Shown here in pieces: positions 17,121 to 26,600 of a stretch of 64,000 nucleotides of DNA. How positions within the stretch are numbered: position 1 is the first letter of the stretch; the number at the start of each line of letters is the position of its first letter. The notes beneath the pieces were generated by a model. The model saw only the letters and a program-made list of their open reading frames with translations, was not told the origin of the DNA and searched no databases. The stretch comes from Paenibacillus chondroitinus NBRC 15376 (GTDB lineage: Bacteria > Bacillota > Bacilli > Paenibacillales > NBRC-103111), in contig NZ_BILW01000008.1 in the NCBI RefSeq assembly GCF_004000765.1, forward strand, positions 1 to 64,000, read 5' to 3'. Made by a program: the position numbers and the translations under genes.

Positions 17121-18505
17121 CCTCTTCTCCTCCTCCACCAGATCAAGCCGCCGATGACCAAGAACAAGAGCGGTAAGAACACGATCGTGACCAAGAAAAT
17201 CGTATTCGCCTGGCTAGGCGTAATCATCGCTTGCTGGAAGGCATCTCCTTGACGCGGACGAATCGTAATTTGATCCTTCTGCTCCTGCAGCCAACCGATA
17301 CTGTTCATTGCAAAATCTTTATTCCCTTGGTTCTGAATATCTTGATCCAATACGAACGTCGAACCACCAAGAATAACAGCCTTAGGCTTGTTATCTTTGT
17401 TCGAAATCGCATAACCCAAATTCAACGGGCCTTTGACATCCGTCGCATCCTGTTTCGTTTTGGATTGGGCCAAAAGGTTAATATCCGTTTCACCGTAAGC
17501 TTTGTCCGTCGTTTTCAAAAGCAGCGATTGCGTGTAATCCGGCGCACTTTCATCTGCATTCAAGCTCACTGCCAGCGAAAGCATCGTAACGAGATTATTG
17601 CTCGAAAGCTTGTTCGTAATGTCGTGAGAACCGTAGTCCGGAATGATCGTTAACGGATCGTACAGCGACGTTTGTTTTGGCTCAATGGCGATTGCGTGCT
17701 GATCCTGGATACCATATGTTTTCATGATGGCATCGATATTTTTCCACTTGGTCGCCATATCTTTATCAAAGCCCAGCGCCATGTAAATTTTACCTTTATC
17801 CTTCAAATAAGCCTTAATCAGTTCAGCTTCTTTGTCGTTCAAATCGTTTTGCGGACCTAGCAGCATAAGCATCTGCGCGTCGTCAGGTATTTTACCTTCA
17901 ACATACAGATTGAGATCCTTCACCGTGTAATTGGCGGCTTCCAGACTGCTTCTCAAGATTGACATCGCCGTCAGGGGATACTCTTGGTGACCGGAAAGCA
18001 TGTACACCGTGTGTTTCTCCGTAGATGTTAAGCTTGTAATGGCTTGCGTGAACTTCTCTTCCCCTGAAAACGTGTAAGATCCGTCCTGCTGACCCACGAA
18101 CAATTCGTAGAAATTCACGTTCTGTTTCTTGGTACCCATTTCAAAAACGAGCGTGCCGCCTTGATCGACACCATATTGCTTAGCCATAGACGGCTGTTTC
18201 AGCATATCGTATTCGTCATACGTGATTTTGCTGCTTTGCTTCTTATATTCCTGGATCATATCCGTAACCTGACGCGTTACGAACTCATTGTTGTCGCCGC
18301 TGTTTGTAAAAGCAATAACATGAATATCTTGATTTAGATTTTTAAGCGTGTTGACCGTTTGCTCCGAAAGCGTGAAATTTTTGTTTTTCGTCAAATCGAC
18401 CTGAAAGCCTTTCAGCGAGTGAAGGAAAATGGTCAGAATGATGAAAATACCGATCACCGCGATGGATAAAACTGTCGCATTCGTTCCCCGTATCCACTTG
18501 TTCAT
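17117..18505 (-). CDS. GldG-like extracytoplasmic protein
   Basis: This is a 462-residue membrane protein with a helix near the N-terminus (LSIAVIGIFIILTIFLHSL) and one at the C-terminus (NTIFLVTIVFLPLLFLVIGG). Between them is a domain like that of GldG/ABC-type uncharacterised transport proteins (TYDEYDMLKQPSMAKQYGVD, VYMLSGHQEYPL). In Bacteroidetes GldG works with GldA and GldF in gliding; in Firmicutes the role is unknown. The ATG at 18505 is set by GGAGGTGAGCGGG. It lies between the permease and the DUF4340 gene, all overlapping or nearly so. Confidence 0.82.
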   Translation of the reverse strand: MNKWIRGTNATVLSIAVIGIFIILTIFLHSLKGFQVDLTKNKNFTLSEQTVNTLKNLNQDIHVIAFTNSGDNNEFVTRQVTDMIQEYKKQSSKITYDEYDMLKQPSMAKQYGVDQGGTLVFEMGTKKQNVNFYELFVGQQDGSYTFSGEEKFTQAITSLTSTEKHTVYMLSGHQEYPLTAMSILRSSLEAANYTVKDLNLYVEGKIPDDAQMLMLLGPQNDLNDKEAELIKAYLKDKGKIYMALGFDKDMATKWKNIDAIMKTYGIQDQHAIAIEPKQTSLYDPLTIIPDYGSHDITNKLSSNNLVTMLSLAVSLNADESAPDYTQSLLLKTTDKAYGETDINLLAQSKTKQDATDVKGPLNLGYAISNKDNKPKAVILGGSTFVLDQDIQNQGNKDFAMNSIGWLQEQKDQITIRPRQGDAFQQAMITPSQANTIFLVTIVFLPLLFLVIGGLIWWRRRRG

Positions 18506-18510
18506 CCCGC

Positions 18511-19227
18511 TCACCTCCAACGCTTTCTTTCAAGGACTTGTATGCTAAGAACGAGAAATACCGCTGTTAATGTGACATAAAAGAGGATGTCTCCACCATG
18601 CAGAACGCCTTTTTGCAGGTTCGTCAAATGACTCGTCAATGAGAATTGACCGACATAATCCTTCAGTTTGCCTGTCATGCTGGAGCTCACCCAATCAAGC
18701 AGCCACAGCAGCAGCAAAATCACAAAACCGGTGATACCCGCAACCATCTGGTTATTAGATAGGCTGGATGCGAACAGGCCAATAGCCATCATCGCGCATC
18801 CTATCAGGAACATGCTCAAATAGGAAAGCCATAACACAGGCTTATCCATCTCTCCGAAAGCGGACATGATAAGCGGATAAATCAAGGAAATCGCCACCAG
18901 TCCTACCTGCACGATGAAAGCGGACAAATATTTACCCATCACAATTTCACCGATGCCTGCAGGCGATGTAAGCAAAAGCTCATCCGTGCCTTGACGGAAT
19001 TCATCCGCGATCAGACGCATCGTCAATAACGGGATGATAAACAGATAGATAAACGAAGTGTTGCCTACCACGGAACGCGCATCAACAATCGGCGGCTGAC
19101 CGCTTACAAAATTGATGTAGAAGAAAAAACTGGACAGCAGCACATAGAAAGCGAAGGCTACATAAGCAACTGGCGAAAAGAAATACATTTGCAGCTCTTT
19201 CGAGCAGATCGCCCAGATTTTACGCAT
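18511..19227 (-). CDS. GldF-like ABC-2 permease
   Basis: This 238-residue membrane protein has about six hydrophobic segments of the ABC-2 type (NTSFIYLFIIPLLTMRLIADE, and GITGFVILLLLWLLDW). The EFRQGTDELLLTSP stretch is typical of GldF-like permeases. The ATG at 19227 overlaps the end of the ATPase gene by eight bases. It would carry the transmembrane pore for the ATPase upstream, but the cargo is not identified. Confidence 0.85.
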   Translation of the reverse strand: MRKIWAICSKELQMYFFSPVAYVAFAFYVLLSSFFFYINFVSGQPPIVDARSVVGNTSFIYLFIIPLLTMRLIADEFRQGTDELLLTSPAGIGEIVMGKYLSAFIVQVGLVAISLIYPLIMSAFGEMDKPVLWLSYLSMFLIGCAMMAIGLFASSLSNNQMVAGITGFVILLLLWLLDWVSSSMTGKLKDYVGQFSLTSHLTNLQKGVLHGGDILFYVTLTAVFLVLSIQVLERKRWR

Positions 19228-20254
19228 CGTTGTCTTCCTCCTCTTCCGATTTGCTGTCCGCTTCGGCAGGCTCGTCCGTCGTCAGCTTGAGGAAGATATC
19301 CTCCAGGCTGAGGCTTTCGCGCTTCATCTCGAGAATCGGGTATCCTGCGCCGGCCAGGCGGAAGAACAGATCCTCACGGATATCCGAGCGATCCGCAGAA
19401 GTGACGAGCAGCTTCACGGACTCCTTGGCGGCAGGAGCTTCTTCAGCCGCAGGCTCTGCGGATGCTTCCTCTACCGGAGCTGGAGCATCAAGCTCTTTCA
19501 CGTCAGCGACCGTGCCCAAGCTGCGCAGCTCGGTCAAAATCCGCTCGCGAGGTCCCTTGACCTCGAGGGACACTTCAAACGTCTCGCCCATCGTGCGGCC
19601 GAGATGCTCAGGACGCTCGTCGAGTACGACGCGACCTTGGTTAATAATGAGAACGCGGTTACAAATCGCGTTGATTTCGGGCAAAATGTGCGTGCTCAGC
19701 AGCACTGTGTGGTTCTCGCCCAGCTCATGAATCAGCTGGCGGATTTCGATGATCTGCTTCGGATCGAGGCCTGACGTAGGCTCGTCCAGAATTAGCAGAT
19801 CCGGTTGGTGCAGAATCGCTTGCGCGAGGCCCAAGCGCTGTTTGTAGCCTTTGGACAGCGAGCGAATAATCTGCTTCTCGCGGCCTTGCAGACCGAGCTT
19901 GTCGATTGCTTCGCCGACGCGCAGCTTCTGCTCCCGTGCCGGCACATCGCGAAGATTCGCGATAAAACGCAGGTACGATTGCACCGTCATTTCCGGATAA
20001 AGCGGCGGCGTTTCCGGCAAGTAGCCGATTTTGCGGCGCGCTTTCTTCGGATTGTCCGCCATGGAGTGGCCGTCCACCAGGATTTGGCCGTGCGTCGGAT
20101 TCAAGTAACCCGTGATCATGCGCATTGTCGTTGTTTTGCCAGCACCGTTAGGCCCTAAAAAGCCGACGATTTCGCCGCGCTGCATCGAGAAATCGATGTT
20201 ATGTACGCCGCGATCATTTTCGTACAGCTTGCTGACTTGTTTGACCTCAAGCAT
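19220..20254 (-). CDS. GldA-like ABC ATPase
   Basis: This 344-residue ATPase has Walker A GPNGAGKTTTMRM, signature LSKGYKQRLGLA and Walker B DLLILDEPTSGLD, the features of ABC-2 exporters. It ends with an acidic, alanine-rich linker and the usual C-terminal domain (SLSLEDIFLKLTTDEP). The ATG at 20254 has GGGGGATC at the right spacing, and the protein then begins MLEVKQVSKLY, the normal start. The open frame runs 23 codons further upstream. It heads the GldA-F-G-DUF4340 operon. Confidence 0.88.
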   Translation of the reverse strand: MLEVKQVSKLYENDRGVHNIDFSMQRGEIVGFLGPNGAGKTTTMRMITGYLNPTHGQILVDGHSMADNPKKARRKIGYLPETPPLYPEMTVQSYLRFIANLRDVPAREQKLRVGEAIDKLGLQGREKQIIRSLSKGYKQRLGLAQAILHQPDLLILDEPTSGLDPKQIIEIRQLIHELGENHTVLLSTHILPEINAICNRVLIINQGRVVLDERPEHLGRTMGETFEVSLEVKGPRERILTELRSLGTVADVKELDAPAPVEEASAEPAAEEAPAAKESVKLLVTSADRSDIREDLFFRLAGAGYPILEMKRESLSLEDIFLKLTTDEPAEADSKSEEEEDNDA

Positions 20255-20529
20255 CCAAGATCCCCCATTCATTCTTTCGTTCATAGTAACCATCATCACT
20301 ATACGCGTGGAACAATAAACCAACCTTAAGCAAATCTGAAAAATACATTAAAAAGTTGTGTCTGAATTGTGAACAAAATATGTAGTTTAAGCCTTAATTT
20401 CAGTCTAAACCAGCAAAAGTTAAGTTAAACACGGAGAATGAAATACTTCTGCGTCGGGGTGAGCGCGTTTGGGCGGAGCTGCATAGCGGAGTGGATTGGC
20501 CAGCACAGCGAAAGTAAAGTGTGCCTGCG

Positions 20530-20790
20530 GGGCACCTGGGGAACTACAAGACCTTGTTTCCGCAAAGAGACCCGTTACAAGTGAAAATGCCGAAATAGCG
20601 GAACCTGAGGGCACTATTTGTGTCCTCAAGGTTATTCCAGAGCTTTTCGGGGAACTACAGGGCTTTATTTCTATGAATCTGGCGGAAACTCAGCCAAATC
20701 CTTAGAAATAAGGGACCCCAGTTCCCCTTCGGCACATATAGGGGCCGATTTCGCAGAAATTGCGCCCTGTAGTTCCCCTAACACAACGTG
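20530..20790. repeat. Palindrome-rich intergenic repeat unit
   Basis: The 600-base gap between the ABC operon and the U32 gene holds no gene but several matching modules. GGGGAACTACAGGGC (20649-20663) is mirrored exactly by GCCCTGTAGTTCCCC (20764-20778), and a third near-copy GGGGAACTACAAG lies at 20538-20550. Inside, TTATTTCTATGAATCTGGC pairs imperfectly with GCCAAATCCTTAGAAATAA. AACCTGAGGGCAC pairs loosely with GTGTCCTCAAGGTT. This is a folded repeat, probably a REP- or MITE-like element. No other copy is visible in this window. Confidence 0.55.
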
Positions 20791-20810
20791 GGAGGCAGGC
20801 GGGGGTAAAT

Positions 20811-20849
20811 AAAAAATAGACCATAAACGGCAAGCGTTTATGATCTATT
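20811..20849 (-). terminator. Terminator of the U32 protein gene
   Basis: On the minus strand ATAGATCATAAACGcttgcCGTTTATGGTCTATTTTTT is a near-perfect hairpin with a T-run, ten bases past the stop. Confidence 0.9.
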
Positions 20850-20858
20850 ATTCAACAT

Positions 20859-23402
20859 TTATTTCACCAATTGACCGCGAGTTACACCCAGCTGATTGGT
20901 CGCTTTCAGTGAACGCCACACTTGCGTCCCGCTGATTTCACCGTTAATCGCACGGCGGTACAAGCTTAGAATCTCATGCACTTTATCCGGCGTCTCTTCA
21001 AGGAACTCGACGCGGAAAGAGCGAATGCCCAAATCCATGAAATGGTTCAGATACTCAGCGCCAGATTGATCCACTGCATTATAAACTGTGTTGCGGCAGC
21101 CTTCATCGACACGAACGGGATGCGACATCCCGACCCGGTCCTGCAAGGACACATGGTGATCTTCACATGGACGACCACAGTTCGTGAAGTCTGTGCCTTC
21201 GCTCAAGAACGTACAGTATACGCAGTGCTCCGTATGGAACATCGGCATGTGCTGATGGATGACAACTTCCAGCTTGGAAGTTTCAGCCCGGCGCAGCAAA
21301 TCAACCATTTGTTGAATGTTCAAATCGTAAGAAGGCGTAACCTTCGACAAACCGGCTTCCAAGAACAAGGAAGCTGTTTTGTGGTTAGCCACGTTCAAGG
21401 AAAAATCTCCGATAAGCTGTGGCTTAGGCCCATTCGGGTGCTCCAGCTGATGCTTCAAGAAGAAGTAAGCGGCTCCTGTATTTCGAATCAGCACGGCGTC
21501 AGGATTTAGCTTCAAGATATTGTTGAAATAGCCCGTTTCCCCAGGCATATGAATCCTCGGCGTAGCCAATGCAATTTTGCGCCCGGCCGCATGTACAGCT
21601 TCAACAGCCGCAGGGAACTGCTTAATAAACTCAAAATCAGCGTAAATCATTTGAACGTCGTCTTTTTCGAGCACGGCCTTCACTTGATCCAGGTTACGGC
21701 AAAGTGCTGTAAGGTGCACTCCGCTGCGATCCGCCAACGACAACGCAGGCGCCTGCCCAGCGGCTTGTCGCTCTGCAGCCGGCTCAGGCACGTCGTCATA
21801 AACGCCGATCTCACGCTTCATGTACGCGCGCGGCTTCTGACGCTCGTCTTCCATGAGCTCTACCGCGCTGCGGCGCATAGCATTAAGCTCGCGCATCGGC
21901 ACGATGAGCTCGCCGTTCAACTGAACGTCCAGATCGCTAAGCGCATAGATCGTACCGCCAAGACGGCCAAACTGATCAGCGAACAGTTGCTCATCCATCG
22001 GTCTTTTCTCTGCGCGAACAAGCGGAAGTTCGGACTGTACGAAGACGGTATGGCCGCCTTGTACATCGGTCCACCAGCTTTTGAGCGGCTCGCCTTCAGC
22101 GCCGGTAATCTTGATGCTAACCGGGAACGTCCGGTAAGGCTTATCGGTCTCGAACGTCTGACGCAGACGTTTGTCCAAATGCGGATCGTTCGTCTTCCAG
22201 ATCCGATCCCCCACATGCAAGCGGCTAAGATCCACATCATTGCGTCCCGCAATGATTTCGATCATGCCGCCCTCGGCTTCGCCTTCGATTTTCTCGCCTT
22301 TGCGGCGCAAATCGTAGATACGGCCGCCTTCTTCCTTCTTCGTCGGATCTCCGGCGTCGAATACAATCCCGTCTCCGCGCTTGATCGGCGCTTCAAGCTC
22401 ACAAACCACACCGTCGCGCAAAATCTGCTTCACGCGGCCAACGAACACCCCGCGGCTCTTCGGAAACGTACCGTCGACGAGCTGTTTATTGTTGGTTCCG
22501 TTCAAGAAACCAACCGTGAAGCCACGCGAGAAGCTTTGTTGCAGCTCGCGAACTTCCTCTTTCGAAGGACGAGCATCTTTGCCTTCAAAATAACGATCAA
22601 TCGCGCTGCGGTACTTGCTCACGACGTTAGCCACGTATTCAGGGGTTTTCAAACGCCCTTCAATTTTGAAGGAGCACACGCCCGCTTCGATCAACTCAGG
22701 CACAATTTCAATGGCCGCCAAATCTTTGGGTGACAGCAAATACGCTACGTCGCCCATTGGCTTTTGAACACCATCAATCATCAAATCATAAGGCAAGCGG
22801 CAGGCTTGCGCGCACTCTCCACGGTTCGCCGAACGGCCGCCCCACATTTCAGAGGTCAGACACTGGCCCGAGTAGGACACGCATAGCGCGCCATGCACGA
22901 ACACTTCCATCGGAAGTTTCGCTTGGTCCCCGATTTGTTTAATTTGTTTCAAATTATTTTCGCGTCCCAAAACGACCCGTTCAATATCGAAAGGTTTCGT
23001 AAATTCAACAGCTTCAGGCGATGTAATCGTCATCTGCGTGGAACCGTGAATCGGGAAATCCGGGGAAATTTCACGAATCATTTTCACAAGACCAAGATCT
23101 TGTACAATAACCGCATCAACACCCGCATCCACACAAGCCTCGATCAGTTGTTTCGCTTCGCTTAACTCTTCCTCAAATACTAGAATGTTAAAAGTCAGAA
23201 AACCCTTAACGCCGTATAGATGAAGGAAAGACATAATATCCGGCAGCTCGGCCATCGTGAAATTGTGCGCGCGCGCTCTAGCATTAAATTTCTCCACACC
23301 AAAAAACACGGCATCCGCCCCATTGGCAACAGCCGCTCTTAAACAATCCCAGCCCCCCGCAGGAGCCAATAATTCTATATCTTCTCTGCGTATCGTACGC
23401 AT
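20859..23402 (-). CDS. Double U32-family protein (RlhA-type)
   Basis: This 847-residue protein has two U32-like halves. The first begins LLAPAGGWDCLRAAVANGAD and includes CVSYSGQCLTSEMWGG with further cysteines (ECAQAC). The second, near the C-terminus, has HCVYCTFLSEGTDFTNCG and PCEDHHVSLQDR. U32 proteins of the RlhA/TrhP type modify rRNA or tRNA by hydroxylation and bind an iron-sulfur cluster through four cysteines. Two cysteine sets suggest two clusters in one chain. The exact RNA target is inferred. The ATG at 23402 has an AAAGGA site; a 60-codon frame upstream is not supported because it overlaps the promoter region of the divergent gene. Confidence 0.75.
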   Translation of the reverse strand: MRTIRREDIELLAPAGGWDCLRAAVANGADAVFFGVEKFNARARAHNFTMAELPDIMSFLHLYGVKGFLTFNILVFEEELSEAKQLIEACVDAGVDAVIVQDLGLVKMIREISPDFPIHGSTQMTITSPEAVEFTKPFDIERVVLGRENNLKQIKQIGDQAKLPMEVFVHGALCVSYSGQCLTSEMWGGRSANRGECAQACRLPYDLMIDGVQKPMGDVAYLLSPKDLAAIEIVPELIEAGVCSFKIEGRLKTPEYVANVVSKYRSAIDRYFEGKDARPSKEEVRELQQSFSRGFTVGFLNGTNNKQLVDGTFPKSRGVFVGRVKQILRDGVVCELEAPIKRGDGIVFDAGDPTKKEEGGRIYDLRRKGEKIEGEAEGGMIEIIAGRNDVDLSRLHVGDRIWKTNDPHLDKRLRQTFETDKPYRTFPVSIKITGAEGEPLKSWWTDVQGGHTVFVQSELPLVRAEKRPMDEQLFADQFGRLGGTIYALSDLDVQLNGELIVPMRELNAMRRSAVELMEDERQKPRAYMKREIGVYDDVPEPAAERQAAGQAPALSLADRSGVHLTALCRNLDQVKAVLEKDDVQMIYADFEFIKQFPAAVEAVHAAGRKIALATPRIHMPGETGYFNNILKLNPDAVLIRNTGAAYFFLKHQLEHPNGPKPQLIGDFSLNVANHKTASLFLEAGLSKVTPSYDLNIQQMVDLLRRAETSKLEVVIHQHMPMFHTEHCVYCTFLSEGTDFTNCGRPCEDHHVSLQDRVGMSHPVRVDEGCRNTVYNAVDQSGAEYLNHFMDLGIRSFRVEFLEETPDKVHEILSLYRRAINGEISGTQVWRSLKATNQLGVTRGQLVK

Positions 23403-23575
23403 GGCAGCAAATCCTTTCAATAGTAGATCCTCAAGCGACCCTCTAAGTCTTCTCTTTAGTGTAACAGAAACGATAGGTAGGAATCTAGGGCACAACCATT
23501 TCCAAACCCGGTCAATATCCGACAGCCTCCGCAAATTCCCAAACCTTACCTGCATGCCGGATAACCCTTTAAAAG

Positions 23576-23604
23576 TTAACAAACTTACCCATGAATGCTA
23601 TAAT
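23576..23604 (+). promoter_or_regulatory. Sigma-A-type promoter of the FG-GAP protein gene
   Basis: TTAACA (23576-23581) and TATAAT (23599-23604) are separated by 17 bases, a near-consensus housekeeping promoter. The first good start codon is TTG at 23644, about 35 bases after the expected transcription start. Confidence 0.8.
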
Positions 23605-23643
23605 GTCAAGGATAGTGACCATTTTAGTAATCGAGGGATCCTT

Positions 23644-26600
23644 TTGGTTTTGTCGAAAATACGCATTTTAAAAATTGTTATCGGACTAGCCCTCGGTTTC
23701 CTATTGGTAGTGGGCCTACTTCTATTTTTGCCAAAAATAGAGGAAACCAAGCTTCTCTACGCAACTAGTGGAGATTCGTATGATACGGCGGCGTATGGCA
23801 ACTTTTCGCAGAGCTTGCAGGCCGGCATTTCTGTAGATAAGCAGAAGCTAGCAGCCCTATCTGCCAGAAAGCTGAAAACATACGACGCTATCTATCTGGA
23901 CCCGGCCCTAGCCGAAGATCCCGCATGGACGGAGCAGACAGCAAAGCTCGTAAGTTATGTGAAGCAAGGCGGACATTTGCTAGTCGAAAATGGATTTGCC
24001 CCCCGCTTGCCACTGGATTTCATTGGCGCTTCAGAGCTTGTTAATTTGCAGAAAGTTTCGCTTACTGGTTTAGGAACGCCGCAATTGGCTGCAAATACGC
24101 CAAGCCTTAGTTATCCTAAGGTTTCTATGAATCTACAAGGCGTGCAGACAACCTTTCAATTGTTTACCGAAAGCTACCTCAAGCATCATACGATGGAGGA
24201 TCTTCCGGGTTTTCATATGGGGTTTGGCTTCGTTCCGTCTTCAGGACAGACCCTTGTCGCGATGAATGTGTCCGGCAAACCCGTTTCGCTCGCCATGCAG
24301 AATCGTGTAGGGAAAGGCACTGTGCTGATCTCCAGCAATTTCTTGCCTAACCGCTACTTTCCAACCGGTTACGACATGCAAAGCGGAGCTGACCTGAACC
24401 TGGGCTTCGCTCAACTGGCAGCCAAATATCAAGCCACAGGCAAATCAACGCCGGGGACGACTTACTTCAATAAAAGAGCTTTACCGATTGATCCCTATTT
24501 CAATTTTGATTTCGCAGCGGCCAACATGCAGTATCGCAGTGAGCTGCTGTCGTATGTAGCCAAGGAGACGTTAGGTTACAGTGTTCGCAAAGTGCTCGGC
24601 CCTTACGGCAGACCTGCCATGGCTTTTCAGAATCACTTTGAGGCGATGCCGGCCATTCAACACAAAGATGGCATCGCTTGGGCCGAGGAGCTCAAAAAGT
24701 ATAACGAGATTCCCTCGTTCACCCTCGTGCGCAATGCCTTCTATTGGGGGCAGTGGCGCGAGAGCTTAACGGTGCAGCTCAATACCGGGACGAACGCGCA
24801 ACCGGCGTTCATCGGGGAGCTGCCAGGCTCGGGCTACGCAAGCGGCCTGCACGTGATGTCAGCCGGCAAGCCGCTGCGGCAGGCGCTGTTCCCGCAATAT
24901 CGCGATCTGGCGAGCGCGATCGAACTGCCCTACCGCGCGTACCCGGCCGCCGCGGATCTGAACGGCGACGGCCGCACCGACGTGCTGGCCGGCAGCGCAG
25001 ATGGATTCGTGTACGTCTACACGAATCAAGGGCCTGATCCGGCGGCGTACACGAGTGAGCCGCCGCCTGCTGGAATGGCGCTGCCGGACACGTTCGGCGC
25101 GCCGGCGAAGCTGATGCTGGAGTCCGGCGTGCCGCTCCAGCTCAGCCCTTACAGTGCCGTTCACGCCGCAGACGTGAACGGGGACGGCCGCCCGGACCTC
25201 GTCGTCTCCGACGAGTCCGGGGCCGTGTACGAGCTGCCGCAGCTCGCTGGCGGCAGGTTCGCGAAGCCCGCGGCCGTGCGCGCGGGCGGGAAACCGCTGC
25301 AGCTGCCCGGAGGGGCTGCAGCGCCGTATGTCGCCGATATCGACGGCGACGGCAAGCTTGACCTCGTCCTGGGCGGAGCCGATGGACGAGTATGGCTCTA
25401 CAAGGGCCGCAGCGCAGCGGCCCTCGCTTTAGAAGCAGGCAGCGAGATCTTCACGCTGCCTAACAACGCCGCGTACGCTGCGCCGGCCGCACGCGACATG
25501 AACGGCGATGGCCGACTCGATCTTGTGGTCGGCAGCAGCGACGGGGACCTGCAAGTATTCCTCCAAAGCGCCGCTGGCGCTTGGACGAATACGGGTCCCC
25601 TGGAAGGCACAACCTTAAACCAGGTCGGCAATCGGGCATTGGTTGCCGGACATAACTCGGTTCCGCTATGGCTGGATCTCAATCACGACGGCAAAGACGA
25701 TCTTATCGTCGGAGGCATCGAATTCGGATCCCCAGTGGCAATTGACGATCCGCAGTTCCCGTATCAAGCCGAACTGAAGGAATTCATCCAATATGCGCGA
25801 GATAACCATCTAGACCTAGATCCGCATACCTTTGTTCACAATTTCAAAAGCGCTGAACAGGAACAAGCTGAGCTTGCCCTTCATAAGCAGGCTTTCGCCA
25901 AGTTAGGCATTCCTTGGCTGCATCCCGGCACGAATCAGCACACATGGCGCATAAATAACAAAGATCATCAGCAAACGCTGCGAAGTGAGGAACAGGACGG
26001 AATGTGGTATAATTTCGGCTTCCTGCCTTCTGAATCGCCCGTTATTTCCCGGCCTGAGTCGATATGGTCGCTGCCATTCCTGCTGCAAGACAAACAAGGC
26101 AGCACGGACCGTACCATGCTGATACATACACCGACACCGGTACTGCGCACAGGCGACTATGCCACGACGGATGTGTTCGAATCCATGGTCAAGCTGGACA
26201 TGCCGATTGATTATTTCGAGCACATCGAGTACCATTTTCCCGAACCAGCCAAAATCGCCGATTTGACGCAGTTCGCTGACTATTTTGACAAGCTTCGCAC
26301 GAAGCATGATTATAATTTCATGACCGAGAAACAAATGGCCAAATCCTTCTTAACCGCTATAAAAAGCGAGGTTCGGATTAGCCAGTCATGGACCTTCTAT
26401 TTATGGGACAAGCTCAAGGATCGTTTAGCGGGTGGCAACCCGCACTTCCATGCGACTCTCACACCGAATGCGAAGGCAGTGCCTAGCTTGGCTGAAGAGT
26501 ATGCGGGAACGCTAGGAGTAGTCATAGAAAAAGGCGAGAAACTAGCCTTGTACTCCCTGCAAAGTGATTCAGATACCTATACGACGATTGACAACCGTTT

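Noticed and set aside
21549-22733. 394-codon plus-strand open frame
   Set aside because: It is an antisense shadow of the U32 gene with no ribosome-binding site and no domain.
23257-23643. N-terminal extension of the FG-GAP protein open frame
   Set aside because: It overlaps the divergent U32 gene and its promoter; the promoter at 23576-23604 lies inside this extension, so translation starts later.
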